Assembly (NCBI RefSeq): GCF_021018745.1
Contig: NZ_CP063845.1
Coordinates: 3,100,001 to 3,164,000 of the forward strand
DNA length: 64,000 nt
DNA from: Gloeobacter morelensis MG652769
GTDB lineage: Bacteria; Cyanobacteriota; Cyanobacteriia; Gloeobacterales; Gloeobacteraceae
Direction: 5' to 3'
Positions 53,428 through 63,283 of the stretch are shown here, piece by piece. The translations under genes were made by a program, and so were the position numbers. A model generated the notes under the pieces. It had not been told where the DNA came from. It saw nothing but the letters and a program-made list of their open reading frames with translations, and made no database searches. Position 1 is the stretch's first letter; each line of letters opens with the position of its first letter.

Positions 53428-53705
53428 AACGGTATCTCCAGGAAGCGAATAGCTATAGACAGTACAGGCAACGTTTTCGCTTACCGTGTATCATTGAGCA
53501 CATAAATCCGGTCGGTCGACGGTATGCCCACGGCCTGCGGCGCGGATATTAAGGCCGCCGCAAAGCCGCATCCGTGCACTGGTCTTAGGCTGTCAAATAA
53601 AGGACATCGATTCGGGTGTTTCCCGATTACCAGCCCGCCACCCTGGACTGAATAGCGGCCGGCGGCGGGTGCTATCTTGAAGGCAAGCCGTTCAAGCGAC
53701 CCGCG
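53428..53705. other. Divergent promoter region between FG-GAP gene and ycf3
   Basis: No gene is seen in these 278 bases. TATAGACAGTACAGG on the minus strand upstream of the FG-GAP gene could include its -10 region. No clear ycf3 promoter is identifiable by eye. Confidence 0.3.
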
Positions 53706-54221
53706 ATGCCCAGAAATCAGCGCAACGACAACTTTATCGACAAGAGCTTTACGGTCATGGCCGACATGATCTTGCAGATGATGCCGGTCAAGCGTCAGGC
53801 CAAAGAGGCGTTCGCCTACTACCGCGACGGGATGGCGGCCCAGGCCGACGGCGACTACGCCGAGGCGCTCGAGTATTACAACGAAGCGCTCAAGCTCGAA
53901 GAGGACGCCTACGACCGCTCGTTCATCCACTACAACATCGGGCTCATCCACGCCGCCAATGGCGCCCACGACGAGGCGCTGGGCTACTACGACAGAGCCC
54001 TTGAAGAGAACCCGCGCCTGCCGCAGGCGCTCAACAATATCGCGGTCATCCACCATTTTCGCGGCGCCAAGGCCGAAGAAGAGGGTCAGCCCGAGCAGGC
54101 GGAGGGGCACTACGCCAAAGCCGCCGCCGCCTGGATCCGCGCGGTGCGCCTCGCTCCCGACAATTACATCGAAGCGCAGAACTGGCTGAAGACCACCGGC
54201 CGCTTCGAGCTGCTCTACTAG
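53706..54221 (+). CDS. ycf3: Photosystem I assembly protein Ycf3
   Basis: A 171-residue protein with three TPR units: [40 protein letters not shown] and [15 protein letters not shown]. The N-terminal [20 protein letters not shown] is the Ycf3 signature. It is needed to assemble photosystem I. If the host is Gloeobacter, assembly occurs on the cytoplasmic membrane since thylakoids are absent. serS starts 13 bp downstream. Confidence 0.95.
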   Translation: MPRNQRNDNFIDKSFTVMADMILQMMPVKRQAKEAFAYYRDGMAAQADGDYAEALEYYNEALKLEEDAYDRSFIHYNIGLIHAANGAHDEALGYYDRALEENPRLPQALNNIAVIHHFRGAKAEEEGQPEQAEGHYAKAAAAWIRAVRLAPDNYIEAQNWLKTTGRFELLY

Positions 54222-54234
54222 ACGGATCTGCGCG

Positions 54235-55524
54235 GTGCTCGACCCCAAACTGTTGCGCGACGATCCCGCCAAGCTCATCGAACGGCTCAACGCCCGCGGC
54301 GGCGACTTTGCTGAGGTGATCGAACAACTGGTGAGTCTGGATGCCCAGCGGCGGGCCAGCCAGACCGAATTCAACCGTGCCCAGGCCGAGGGCAACCAGA
54401 TCGGCAAGCAGGTGGGCGACCTGTTGCGCCGGGGTACTGACGCCGCCGACCCCGAGGTACTTGCCCTCAAGCAGCGGGGCATCGATCTCAAAGCCACCCT
54501 TGCCCAACTGCAAGATCAAGAGCGCGAGCTCGCGGAGCGCTTCGCGGCCCTACTGCCGACTTTGCCCAACGTGCCCCGCCCCGAGGTGCCGATCGGCAAA
54601 GACGAAAACGAAAACCGCGAAATGTGCCGATGGGGTACCCCCCCTGTCTTCGATTTTGAGCCGGTGGCCCACTGGGATCTGGGCGAACGGTTGGGACTGA
54701 TGAATTTTGCGCGGGCGACCCTGGTGGCCCAGGCCCGCTTTGTGACCCTGGTGGGCGACGGGGCGCTACTGGAGCGCGCTTTGATCGCTTTTATGCTCGA
54801 TCGCCACCGCGCCCACGGCTATATCGAAATTCTGCCCCCTTACCTGGTCAATACCGCTTCGATGACCGGGACCGGACAGTTGCCCAAATTTGCCGAGGAC
54901 AGCTTCCGCTGCCGCGACGACGATCTGTGGCTGATTCCCACGGCGGAGGTGCCAGTCACCAACCTCTACCGAGACGAAATCCTCACAGACACGCAGTTGC
55001 CCATTTACCACTGCGCCTTTACCCCCTGCTTCCGGCGCGAGGCGGGCAGTTACGGCCGCGACACCCGTGGCCTCATCCGCCTGCACCAGTTTCACAAAGT
55101 CGAACTGGTCAAATTCTGCCGCCCGGAGCACTCGAGCGCCGAGCACGAAAAACTGGTGGCCGACGCCGAGGATGTGTTGCAGCAACTGGAACTGCCCTAC
55201 CGGGTCATCGAGCTGTGTACCGGGGATCTGGGCTTCGCCGCCGCCCGTTGCTTCGATCTGGAGGTGTGGCTACCCAGCCAGAACCGCTACCGCGAAATTT
55301 CTTCTTGCTCGAACTTCGAAGAGTTTCAGGCCCGCCGCGCCAATCTGCGCTTCAAAGCGCCCGAGAAAAAAGGCACCGAGTTCGTCCACACCCTGAACGG
55401 CTCGGGATTGGCCGTCGGGCGTACCTTCGCCGCCATTCTCGAAAACTACCAGAACCGCGACGGCACAGTGCGCGTGCCCGAAGCCCTGAAACCTTACGTG
55501 CGCAAGGACGTGCTCAGCCGGTAG
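54235..55524 (+). CDS. serS: Seryl-tRNA synthetase
   Basis: A 429-residue class II synthetase. The N-terminal coiled-coil arm spans residues 30-105. Motif 2 is [20 protein letters not shown] and motif 3 is [19 protein letters not shown]. It charges tRNA-Ser. The GTG start follows ycf3 closely on the same strand, so cotranscription is likely. The length is normal. Confidence 0.95.
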   Translation: MLDPKLLRDDPAKLIERLNARGGDFAEVIEQLVSLDAQRRASQTEFNRAQAEGNQIGKQVGDLLRRGTDAADPEVLALKQRGIDLKATLAQLQDQERELAERFAALLPTLPNVPRPEVPIGKDENENREMCRWGTPPVFDFEPVAHWDLGERLGLMNFARATLVAQARFVTLVGDGALLERALIAFMLDRHRAHGYIEILPPYLVNTASMTGTGQLPKFAEDSFRCRDDDLWLIPTAEVPVTNLYRDEILTDTQLPIYHCAFTPCFRREAGSYGRDTRGLIRLHQFHKVELVKFCRPEHSSAEHEKLVADAEDVLQQLELPYRVIELCTGDLGFAAARCFDLEVWLPSQNRYREISSCSNFEEFQARRANLRFKAPEKKGTEFVHTLNGSGLAVGRTFAAILENYQNRDGTVRVPEALKPYVRKDVLSR

Positions 55525-55597
55525 CCGGATCCTTGACCGCAGAGCACGCGCTTGATATTCTTATATTACGCATGCTAAGTATCTACGGAATTTTGCC

Positions 55598-56071
55598 ATG
55601 ACCGCGCCCACCCAGCCTTCCCGGCAGGCTTTTTTTGAGCAGTGGCAGGACGTATTAGCCCCGACGGCGGTGGGCTACCGGCTGCGGATTCTCTCGCAGT
55701 TGATGGGCAGGCGTTTTCAAGAGCAGCTTGAGCCCTTTGGTCTGACGCCTTTTCACTGGGTGGTGCTGTGCTGCCTCTGGAAAGAAGACGGCCTGCCCAC
55801 CTCCACCATCTGCGACCGGCTCCAGCAGGTGGGAGGCACCCTCACCGGCGTACTCGACCGCATGGAGGAGCGCGCTCTGGTGCGCCGCGAGCGCGATAGC
55901 CGCGACCGGCGCGTCTGGCGGGTCTACCTGACCCCCCAGGGCGAAGAGTTGATGGAGGTGCTGCCGCCCAGGGTCCGCACCGTCAAGGAGCAGGCCCTCG
56001 CCGGTATGTCCCCTCCCGAGCGCGCCACCCTCAGCGATTTGCTCGACCGGGCGATCGCCAACCTCAGTTAA
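55598..56071 (+). CDS. MarR-family transcriptional regulator
   Basis: A 157-residue winged-helix protein. The recognition helix region is GLPTSTICDRLQQVGGTLTG, and the wing is ALVRRERDSRDRRVWRVYLT. MarR proteins usually repress genes next to them and respond to small phenolic or oxidising ligands. A strong promoter and an inverted repeat lie directly downstream. AT-rich sequence with CATGCTAAGTATCTACGG upstream could be its operator. Confidence 0.88.
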   Translation: MTAPTQPSRQAFFEQWQDVLAPTAVGYRLRILSQLMGRRFQEQLEPFGLTPFHWVVLCCLWKEDGLPTSTICDRLQQVGGTLTGVLDRMEERALVRRERDSRDRRVWRVYLTPQGEELMEVLPPRVRTVKEQALAGMSPPERATLSDLLDRAIANLS

Positions 56072-56072
56072 C

Positions 56073-56101
56073 TTGACAGTTATTTTGAATGCCGTTATTC
56101 T
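56073..56101 (+). promoter_or_regulatory. Strong sigma-70-type promoter after marR
   Basis: TTGACA at 56073-56078 and TATTCT at 56096-56101 are separated by exactly 17 bp. It starts 2 bp after the marR stop and points to the small open frame at 56167. TTTAG and CTAAA flank the start region (56101-56127) and could bind the MarR protein. Confidence 0.6.
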
Positions 56102-56166
56102 TTAGACAGTTGTTACGAACGCTAAATAATAGACCACAAAAGACAGGCAGCAAAAAGGGAACGGTC

Positions 56167-56274
56167 ATGGAAGCGAGCGAAATCAGCACCTGGATGAAGC
56201 ACCTGCCCGACGTGGTGATGCCCTTATTTTTCGCCTGTTTACTTAGTATTCTAAATAAACGCCCACTTAACTAG
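56167..56274 (+). CDS. Possible 35-residue small protein
   Basis: From the ATG at 56167 the frame encodes MEASEISTWMKHLPDVVMPL then FFACLLSILNKRPLN. The middle (VVMPLFFACLLSIL) is hydrophobic and could span a membrane. GGGA lies about eight bases upstream and a consensus promoter precedes it. The coding sequence contains a 24-bp inverted repeat near its end. It may equally be the fragment of a lost gene. Confidence 0.4.
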   Translation: MEASEISTWMKHLPDVVMPLFFACLLSILNKRPLN

Positions 56275-56279
56275 TGGGC
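56237..56279. promoter_or_regulatory. Two adjacent inverted repeats
   Basis: GTTTACTTAGTA pairs with TTCTAAATAAAC (56237-56260) at 10 of 12 positions. Next to it GCCCACT and AGTGGGC enclose TAACT (56261-56279) as a perfect 7-bp stem. The first looks like an operator or AT-rich hairpin, the second like an attenuator stem without a T run. Confidence 0.45.
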
Positions 56280-56311
56280 AGTTGCGCCGGTGGCGGAGGT
56301 GGCCATTGAAG

Positions 56312-56494
56312 ATGTTGCAGGAACTGCTGAGCAAGGAGCAATACGCGACGGTACTCAAAGCCGCAGGCCGCGCCCAAGACGAGCAGCAGTTGCCGCTGGT
56401 TGCCTGGGCACTGGGCTTTGTCGATCTCGGACAACTGGCCCAACTGCTCGATCGCCCCGGCCATCGCCGCACTCTAGAATCCAGCCCCACCTGA
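56312..56494 (+). CDS. Small hypothetical protein
   Basis: A 60-residue protein from the ATG at 56312: LQELLSKEQYATVLKAAGRA then LPLVAWALGFVDLGQLAQLL. It is largely helical, acidic to neutral and without a signal. GGAGG at 56296-56300 is a fair ribosome site. It is followed 38 bp later by the HAD gene on the same strand. The family is unknown. Confidence 0.55.
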   Translation: MLQELLSKEQYATVLKAAGRAQDEQQLPLVAWALGFVDLGQLAQLLDRPGHRRTLESSPT

Positions 56495-56531
56495 TCGATA
56501 CAATCGTCGGTGTTGTCCGGGAGGGATCTCT

Positions 56532-57128
56532 TTGTCAATGCCGTTGCTGGTCTTCGACTTGATGGATACGGTGATTGTCGATCCGTTCTACCGGGAGGTG
56601 CCGGTTTATCTGGGCACGAGCCTCGAGGAACTCATCCAGGTCAAACACCCCACCAGTTGGATCGAGTTTGAGACGGGGCTGACTGATGAAATGAGCTTCC
56701 TGACGCGCTTCTACCGGGAGGATACGGGCTTGAAATTGGCCTATCCGGAGGAATTTAAGCAAATCTTCTTCTCTGCCTACCGGTTTGTGGACGGCATCGA
56801 AACGTTGTTGGCCACCCTGAGAGCAAACGACCAAAAGCTCTGGGTGCTCTCCAATTACAGCAACTGGGTTTTGCAGGCGCGCGAACTGCTGCAACTGGAC
56901 CGCTTCTTCGAGGGCTACTGCGTCTCCTGTGACACCGGTCACCGCAAACCCAGCCCGGGGGCGTATCGGGCTTTGATGGCGAGCACCGGCGCTGCGCAGC
57001 ATCTGCTCATCGACGACCGGCCCGCCAACGTCGAGGGTGCCCTCCAGGCGGGCATGGATGCCATCTTGTTCACCGACACTGACGCTTTGCGCCGCCAGTT
57101 GCACTCCCGCGGCATCCTGGAGGGATAA
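56532..57128 (+). CDS. HAD-superfamily hydrolase-like protein
   Basis: A 198-residue HAD-fold protein. Motif I is VFDLMDTVIVDPFYR, motif II is WVLSNYSNW, motif III uses Lys in GHRKPSPGAY, and motif IV is LLIDDRPANVEGALQAG. In motif I the second Asp of the usual DxDxT is Met, so the general acid is missing. This DxMDT form with DPFY also occurs in plant and algal homologues as I recall. An ATG at 56538 is an alternative start. Confidence 0.8.
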   Translation: MSMPLLVFDLMDTVIVDPFYREVPVYLGTSLEELIQVKHPTSWIEFETGLTDEMSFLTRFYREDTGLKLAYPEEFKQIFFSAYRFVDGIETLLATLRANDQKLWVLSNYSNWVLQARELLQLDRFFEGYCVSCDTGHRKPSPGAYRALMASTGAAQHLLIDDRPANVEGALQAGMDAILFTDTDALRRQLHSRGILEG

Positions 57129-57245
57129 ATTACTGCTTGACGGTGCGCTTCTCCGGCCGCTCCCGGCATTGCAGGGTAAGCTGAAGAGTCGATAGACAGT
57201 CTCTTCCCCACCGCCGTCTTTTGTGCCGCTCGCGTTCTAGATAGC

Positions 57246-59813
57246 ATGGCTGTCGGTTTTTCCCTGCGTGTATTGGTTGTGGCGGCGAAGGAGCCGCTAG
57301 TCTACGATCTCAAAAAAACGCTTCTGTCGGGAGGCTACGACCTGGCCCTGCAGTGGGCCGATGGTGCTGCGTCACTGCACCAGGCGCTCATGTCCGAGCG
57401 GCCGGAGATCATCCTGGCAGCGGACGGGCCGGAGGAGATCGATGCCTTTTTGCTCCTGCGCTCGCTGACGATCCACAACTGCTGCGAACTGCCCCTGGTC
57501 TGGATTGGCGATGCCCCTTCGACGCCGGAGCGCAGCTATCTCAGTGGGGCGGATCTGCACCTGCTGGTACTCACGGTGGAGCGGGCATTGCACCAGGCCC
57601 AGCAGCGGCGCGAAACCGGAGTGGCCCGCGCCGCCCTGCGGCGCAGCGAGCAACGATTGGATCTGTTTTTTTCCCAATCTCTAGACGGTTTTTTTTTCAT
57701 GATGCTCGACCAGCCGGTGCGCTGGGATGCCACCGTCGATAAGGAGCGCACACTCGATTATGTCTTTGCCCACCAGCGGCTCACCCGGGTCAACGACGCG
57801 CTGCTTGCTCAGTACCGCGCCAGCGGCGAGCAACTTCTCGGGCGGACACCCGCGGATCTGTTTGCCCACGACCTGGAACTTGGCCGACGCCTCTGGCGGG
57901 AATTTTTCGACCGGGGCAAGTTGCACGTCGAGACCGACGAGCGCCGCTTCGACGGTGCGCCGATGTGGGTAGAGGGAGATTATATCTGCCTATACGACGA
58001 GCAGGGGCGCATCACCGGTCACTTTGGCATCCAGCGCGATGTGACGGTGCGCAAATTGGCGCAAGAAGCTCTCAGAACCAGCGAAGCGGCTTTGCAGGAG
58101 CAGTTGCAGCGCACGCTGCTGTTGCAGCGCATCTGCGAACAGATTCGCTCCAGCCTCGACAGCCGCCAGATTTTTCAGGCCACGGTCGATCAGGTAGGTC
58201 GGGCGTTGGGGGTCAACTGCGTGCGCATCCTGGTCTATTCGCCCACCCCCAGGCCCGAGCTGCACTTTGCCGCAGAGTATTTGGAGGAAGGCTACCCACC
58301 GGTGCACCACGGCAGCGTGCCGGTGGCGGGCGACCCCCACGCCCAGCGGGTGCTCGAGTGCGATCGAGCGGTCTGCTCGCCCGATGTCTACGCCGATCCG
58401 CTCTTGGCCCCGGTGCACGAGCTGTGCCGCAGCGTCGGCCTCAAGTCGCTGTTGGCGGTGCGCACGTCCTACCAGGGCAAACCGAACGGGGTGATCACCG
58501 TCCAACAGCGCGACCGCTTTCGCCGGTGGACCGCGGAGGAGATTGCTCTGCTGGAGGCTGTGGCTGCCCAGGTGGGTATCGCCCTCAACCAGGCGAAGCT
58601 GCTGGAGCAAGAAAAAGCCCAGAGTCTGCTGCTTGCCGAACAAAACGCCGCCCTGGCGCGGGCACAACAGGCGGCGGAGGCCGCAAGCCGCACCAAGAAC
58701 GAATTTTTGGCCACGATGAGTCACGAAATCCGCACGCCCATGAACGGCGTGATCGGGCTTGCGGATGTGTTGCTCGCGGACGGGGGGCTTACCCACCGGC
58801 AGCGCGACTCCATCGAGACCATCCGTGCCAGCGGCGAGACGCTGCTGACGATCATCAACGACATTCTTGATTTTTCGAAGGCCGAATCGGGGTGCATCGA
58901 ACTGGAGACCAAGCGCTTCGACCTGCATGCTTTGCTTGCCGGCTGCGTCGATTTGCTGAGGCCCGAGGCCACGCAAAAACACCTGCAGCTCTGCTGTACC
59001 CTCCAGCCGCAGGTGCCCCAGGCGGTAGCCGGCGACGCGGCCCGGCTGCGGCAGATTCTGGTCAACTTGATCGGCAATGCCGTCAAGTTCACTACAAGCG
59101 GTGCGGTATCGGTGAACGTGACAGTTGAGCAGCCGGCCGATAACCCGCCTGCAAAGTGGCAGTTGCGCTTTGCTGTCCGCGACACCGGCATCGGCATCCC
59201 GGCTGAGCGGATGGACCGTCTTTTCAAACCCTTCAGCCAGGTGGACGCCTCGACCACCCGCCGCTACGGCGGTACCGGCCTGGGATTGGCAATCTGCAAG
59301 CGCCTGGTGGAGCTGATGGGCGGACGCATCTGGGTGGAGAGCGAACCCGGCCGGGGTTCGACTTTCTCCTTTACGATCGTGGCGGCGGCAACCGATGCCC
59401 CGGCGCCTGCCTCGCCGGTGGAAGCACCCTGGGTAAAGCCGCTGCCGCTGCGCATCTTGCTGGCCGAGGACAACCCCCTGAACCAGAAGGTGGCCCTACA
59501 GTTGCTGCGGCGATTGGGCTATCGGGCCCATGTCGCCACCGACGGTGAGGAAGTGCTGCGTGCCCTGCGCCGCCAGCGCTACGATCTGGTGCTGATGGAC
59601 GTGCAGATGCCCATGATCGACGGGCTGGAAGCCACCCGGCGCATCGCGCGCGAGTTCGCCGCCGCCGAGCGGCCCCGGATCATCGCCCTGACGGCCGGGG
59701 CGACCCTGCAGGATGAGCAGGCCTGCCTGCGCGCCGGCATGGACGGCTTTATCAGCAAACCGATTCGCATCGGCGAACTGCGCCGCGCCCTCGAACGCTG
59801 GGGAGCCGGCTGA
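57246..59813 (+). CDS. Hybrid sensor histidine kinase
   Basis: An 855-residue soluble kinase. Order: pseudo-receiver (1-120, lacking the acidic pair), PAS (135-275, ending [13 protein letters not shown]), GAF (290-450), coiled coil, HisKA with the phospho-His in [19 protein letters not shown], HATPase ([35 protein letters not shown]), then a receiver with the Asp in [14 protein letters not shown]. The receiver would accept phosphate internally or pass it on. No cognate output regulator is adjacent. The GAF domain lacks an obvious bilin Cys context. Confidence 0.92.
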   Translation: MAVGFSLRVLVVAAKEPLVYDLKKTLLSGGYDLALQWADGAASLHQALMSERPEIILAADGPEEIDAFLLLRSLTIHNCCELPLVWIGDAPSTPERSYLSGADLHLLVLTVERALHQAQQRRETGVARAALRRSEQRLDLFFSQSLDGFFFMMLDQPVRWDATVDKERTLDYVFAHQRLTRVNDALLAQYRASGEQLLGRTPADLFAHDLELGRRLWREFFDRGKLHVETDERRFDGAPMWVEGDYICLYDEQGRITGHFGIQRDVTVRKLAQEALRTSEAALQEQLQRTLLLQRICEQIRSSLDSRQIFQATVDQVGRALGVNCVRILVYSPTPRPELHFAAEYLEEGYPPVHHGSVPVAGDPHAQRVLECDRAVCSPDVYADPLLAPVHELCRSVGLKSLLAVRTSYQGKPNGVITVQQRDRFRRWTAEEIALLEAVAAQVGIALNQAKLLEQEKAQSLLLAEQNAALARAQQAAEAASRTKNEFLATMSHEIRTPMNGVIGLADVLLADGGLTHRQRDSIETIRASGETLLTIINDILDFSKAESGCIELETKRFDLHALLAGCVDLLRPEATQKHLQLCCTLQPQVPQAVAGDAARLRQILVNLIGNAVKFTTSGAVSVNVTVEQPADNPPAKWQLRFAVRDTGIGIPAERMDRLFKPFSQVDASTTRRYGGTGLGLAICKRLVELMGGRIWVESEPGRGSTFSFTIVAAATDAPAPASPVEAPWVKPLPLRILLAEDNPLNQKVALQLLRRLGYRAHVATDGEEVLRALRRQRYDLVLMDVQMPMIDGLEATRRIAREFAAAERPRIIALTAGATLQDEQACLRAGMDGFISKPIRIGELRRALERWGAG

Positions 59814-59916
59814 GCGCCTGGGGCTTCTCGGCGCCGGCAAGTACGCATTTTGACTGCGATCCATTTGAGAACTAACCTGAGGGGTAGGCCAACAGGCCAG
59901 TCGGGAGGGAGCGGCG

Positions 59917-60870
59917 ATGGAACAGTTCGATTTTGACGTAGTGATCGTAGGCGGTGGTCCGGCCGGTTGTACGTGTGCGCTGTACACTGCCCGCTCCGAA
60001 CTCAAGACGGTCATTCTGGATAAGAACCCGGCGGCCGGCGCCCTCGCCATCACCCACAAGATTGCCAACTACCCCGGGGTGCCCGGGGAGATGAGCGGCG
60101 ATCACCTGCTTGAAGTGATGCGCGATCAGGCCGTCGAATTCGGAACCGTTTACCGGCGCGCCCAGGTCTACGGCCTCGACCTTAGCGAGCCGGTCAAAAA
60201 AGTCTATACTCCAGAAGGAGTCTTCACCGGCCGTGCCCTGGTGCTCGCCACCGGGGCGATGGGCCGTATCGCGTCGATTCCTGGCGAGGCGGAGTACCTG
60301 GGGCGGGGGGTGAGCTACTGCGCCACCTGCGACGGGGCATTTTACCGCAACCGCGAGGTGGTGGTGGTCGGCCTCAACCCCGAGGCCGTCGAAGAGGCCC
60401 AGGTGCTCACCAAGTTTGCTTCGACGGTGCACTGGATCACTCCCAAAGACCCCCACACCCTGGACGGCCACGCCGACGATCTGCTGGCCCACCCGTCGGT
60501 CAAGCTCTGGGAGAAGACGCGCCTGATTCGCATCAAGGGCGAGGAGGCGGGGGTGACCGCCGTCGAGGTGCGCCACCCGGGTGAATCCGATAGTCAGGAG
60601 TTAGCGGCGGAAGGGGTGTTTGTCTACCTGCAGGGCTCGAAGCCGATCACCGACTTTGTGGCGGGCCAGGTCGAGATGAAACCCGACGGCGGCGTCTGGG
60701 TCGACGAGATGATGCAGACTTCGGTACCCGGCGTCTGGGCGATCGGTGACATCCGCAACACGCCCTTTAAGCAGGCGGTGGTGGCGGCGGGGGACGGCTG
60801 CATCGCGGCGATGGCCATCGACCGCTTCCTCAACAGCCGCAAAGCGATCAAGCCCGACTGGGCGCATTAG
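59917..60870 (+). CDS. Thioredoxin-reductase-like flavoprotein without NADPH motifs
   Basis: A 317-residue protein with the low-molecular-weight thioredoxin reductase layout. The FAD loop is VVIVGGGPAGCTCALYTAR, the redox CxxC is SYCATCDGAF (C135, C138), and the second FAD contact is VWAIGDIRNTPFKQAVVAAG. The NADPH loop GxGxxA reads VVVVGLNPEAVEEAQV, and the HRR-type 2'-phosphate site is absent (WITPKDPHTLDG). It therefore resembles ferredoxin-dependent or NADPH-independent relatives (FFTR, DDOR or DTR types) known from Gloeobacter and Clostridium. Confidence 0.85.
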   Translation: MEQFDFDVVIVGGGPAGCTCALYTARSELKTVILDKNPAAGALAITHKIANYPGVPGEMSGDHLLEVMRDQAVEFGTVYRRAQVYGLDLSEPVKKVYTPEGVFTGRALVLATGAMGRIASIPGEAEYLGRGVSYCATCDGAFYRNREVVVVGLNPEAVEEAQVLTKFASTVHWITPKDPHTLDGHADDLLAHPSVKLWEKTRLIRIKGEEAGVTAVEVRHPGESDSQELAAEGVFVYLQGSKPITDFVAGQVEMKPDGGVWVDEMMQTSVPGVWAIGDIRNTPFKQAVVAAGDGCIAAMAIDRFLNSRKAIKPDWAH

Positions 60871-60938
60871 AGCAGGTGTCAGGCTAGATGACTGAAAAAA
60901 CGCTAAAGAACGACCAGGGCCGGCTCGCGGGCGATGCT

Positions 60939-61337
60939 TCACTCAAGTAGATTGTTCTGCAGTAATAATTCATGTCCATAAGAGTTATCGATTTTGCAAC
61001 GCCACTCACCCTTTGAATCTTTCGTGAAAACATAGGTGGCGTTCCTCTCGATTGCCGGCAGATTGGCGGCTGAAACTAGGGTCTTGGCGAGGACAAGAGC
61101 CGTATCCCCAGCTTCCAGTACCTTCATTCCAGCTTGCCGGACACGCAGGGTGTGATCAAAATGTGCAGCTATCGCTTCCATTGCCTTTCTGATTTCTGTC
61201 TTCCCGGCAGCATTTTTGCCAGGCTTGATGACAAGAATTCCGTCTTCTGCATAGATTTCTAATAATCTATCGAAATCTTCTTGCATGATTGCTTTGTCAG
61301 CTGCTTCGATGAGCAGCTCTAACGCATGTTTCGTCAT
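60939..61337 (-). CDS. SnoaL/DUF4440-like protein
   Basis: A 132-residue protein with the NTF2-like cone fold of SnoaL/ketosteroid isomerase relatives: ALELLIEAADKAIMQEDFDRLLEIY at the start, DGILVIKPGKNAAGKTEIRK, and WRCKIDNSYGHE at the end. Function unknown, possibly binding a small ligand. The ATG at 61337 fits the family start, and sequence upstream in the frame is not homologous. Base composition is lower in GC than its neighbours, hinting at transfer. Confidence 0.7.
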   Translation of the reverse strand: MTKHALELLIEAADKAIMQEDFDRLLEIYAEDGILVIKPGKNAAGKTEIRKAMEAIAAHFDHTLRVRQAGMKVLEAGDTALVLAKTLVSAANLPAIERNATYVFTKDSKGEWRCKIDNSYGHELLLQNNLLE

Positions 61338-61512
61338 TTCAGGATGCGATCCTTTTGGGTTGAAACGCAGAGCGGGCCGATCCTCCTGTGGCAAGCAGTG
61401 CGCAGGCTGGAGGATGTCCCACCTGTCCATAAATTCTATAGCCTCGCGGGTTCACGTGTCCGCTCGAAAAGCTGCCAGGTTTCAGGCAGCTTACTGGCAG
61501 CTGAGACCTGGC

Positions 61513-62526
61513 TCAAACGAACACCACCCCAGCAGCTTCGCCGACGGTCCCGATCGGAAACACCGCTTCATTGCACTCGGCAAAGAACGCCTGCAGCGCT
61601 TCCGCCTGATCCGGCGGGCACGCCAGGACAAGTCCCAGCCCGAGATTGAACGTCATTTGCATATCCACTTCGCCAACAGCGCCGGTCCGGGCCAGCCAGT
61701 CGAATATCCGGGGCACCGGCCAACTGGCCCGCTCCAGCCGGGCACCGAGCCCACCCAGGGCGCGCGGCACATTCTCGACAAGGCCGCCCCCGGTAATGTG
61801 GGCGATTCCGCGGATGTCAAAACCGGCCTGCAAAGCTGCGCGCACCGGTTTGACATAGATGCGGGTGGGGGTGAGTAGGATTTCGCCCAGGGAAGCGCAG
61901 AGCGCTTCCGGTCGGTGGTGCCAGTCCAGACCCGACAGCTCGACAATGCGCCGCACCAGACTGAAGCCGTTGCTGTGCACGCCGCTGCTTGCCAGCCCCA
62001 ACAGCACATCGCCCACCTGCACGCGGCTGCCGTCGATAATTTGGCTTTTCTCGACAATCCCGACACAGAACCCGGCCACGTCGTACTCGCCCGCCGCGTA
62101 AAATCCGGGCATCTCCGCCGTTTCACCGCCTAGCAGTGTGCAGCCCGCCTCCAGGCAGCCTGCTGCGATCCCTTCGACCACCCCGGCCAGTTGCGCCGGG
62201 GAGAGTTTGCCCGTGGCCAGGTAATCAAGAAAAAACAGCGGCTCCGCCCCCTGGGCGAGCACGTCGTTGGCGCACATCGCCACGCAGTCGATGCCGATCG
62301 TATCGTGGCGATCGAGGGCGAAGGCGAGTTTGAGCTTGGTACCCACCCCATCGGTACCCGCCACCAGCACCGGCTCGCGGTAGCCCGCGGGCAAGGCGAA
62401 CAGCCCACCGAAGCCGCCCAGCCCACCCAGTTGCTCCGGCCTGCGGGTGCGCTCCACCGCCCCCCGGATGCGGGCCACAAATTCATACCCCGCCTCGACA
62501 TCTACCCCCGCTGATTTGTAATCCAT
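61513..62526 (-). CDS. purM: Phosphoribosylformylglycinamidine cyclo-ligase
   Basis: A 337-residue AIR synthetase of purine synthesis. It has [66 protein letters not shown] and [14 protein letters not shown]. The ATG at 62526 gives the usual MDYKSAGVD start. It stands alone with no other pur gene nearby. Confidence 0.94.
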   Translation of the reverse strand: MDYKSAGVDVEAGYEFVARIRGAVERTRRPEQLGGLGGFGGLFALPAGYREPVLVAGTDGVGTKLKLAFALDRHDTIGIDCVAMCANDVLAQGAEPLFFLDYLATGKLSPAQLAGVVEGIAAGCLEAGCTLLGGETAEMPGFYAAGEYDVAGFCVGIVEKSQIIDGSRVQVGDVLLGLASSGVHSNGFSLVRRIVELSGLDWHHRPEALCASLGEILLTPTRIYVKPVRAALQAGFDIRGIAHITGGGLVENVPRALGGLGARLERASWPVPRIFDWLARTGAVGEVDMQMTFNLGLGLVLACPPDQAEALQAFFAECNEAVFPIGTVGEAAGVVFV

Positions 62527-62571
62527 GCGCTTTTTGGGCCTCTGTAGGTAACCCCCATTCTGAAGCAAGCT

Positions 62572-63003
62572 TCATTGCTGCGAATAGTTGCCCAGATATC
62601 GCACAAACTCCAACATCGGATGGACCGCATTGCACAGCCGCAGATCGGCGGTCACAAACTCTGCTTCCATCTGTTCTGCCAGAGCCAGGTAAAGAGCGTC
62701 GTACACTGTCCGCTGAAAAATACCAGCCAGTTGATAGGCTCTTGGCAACAAGTTCTGCACCTTCACCAGAGGCAGTTCAAGCGCCAGCAGATGGGAGACG
62801 ATCTGTGCACCCTCTTCATAGGTCACCAATGCATTGCGTTGCTTCTTCCAGACGACATTGCCGACTTCAGTCAGCAGGAGTGTCGGTGCGATCAGTTCTA
62901 CATTCGAGCTTTCCCAGGCCCGGCGAAGGGCCAGAGCCTGCCCGGTCAGAACCTCCGGGAAAAACCACTTCACCACAGTGCTGCTGTCGACGACCAGCCA
63001 CAT
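62572..63003 (-). CDS. vapC: PIN-domain toxin VapC
   Basis: A 143-residue PIN-domain ribonuclease. The first Asp is in WLVVDSSTVVKWFFPE, and further acids occur in LLLTEVGNVVWKKQ, VYDALYLALAEQ and AEFVTADLRLCNAV, in the usual four-acid pattern. VapC toxins cut tRNA or rRNA. It starts on the last base of the antitoxin stop codon, as typical for type II modules. Confidence 0.9.
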   Translation of the reverse strand: MWLVVDSSTVVKWFFPEVLTGQALALRRAWESSNVELIAPTLLLTEVGNVVWKKQRNALVTYEEGAQIVSHLLALELPLVKVQNLLPRAYQLAGIFQRTVYDALYLALAEQMEAEFVTADLRLCNAVHPMLEFVRYLGNYSQQ

Positions 63004-63248
63004 CAGCGCTCTCGATCTTCAGCGATATCTTCAGTGGAATCAGGCAACAAGCCAATGCGGGCGACAATCGCTTCGCGCTGACGGTCAATTTGCTCCAGCA
63101 CACTGGCGGCCGGTCGACGATGCCGACGGGTGGCTTGCTCCAGCAACACCAGGATTTGCTGGTTGATCGAGCGGCGCTCGCGACCGGCCATCTGTTTGAT
63201 CTGCTCGTAGACATCGTCGGGTATGTCGCGCAGGCTGATATTGACCAT
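63003..63248 (-). CDS. vapB: Ribbon-helix-helix antitoxin VapB
   Basis: An 81-residue antitoxin. The N-terminus VNISLRDIPDDVYEQIKQMA followed by RRSINQQILVLLEQA is a FitA/VapB-type ribbon-helix-helix. The C-terminal tail should wrap the VapC active site. It overlaps vapC by one base. The pair probably represses its own promoter upstream of 63248. Confidence 0.88.
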   Translation of the reverse strand: MVNISLRDIPDDVYEQIKQMAGRERRSINQQILVLLEQATRRHRRPAASVLEQIDRQREAIVARIGLLPDSTEDIAEDRER

Positions 63249-63283
63249 CGGGGCCAATCCAAAGGCATTTCACTGCAATAATA

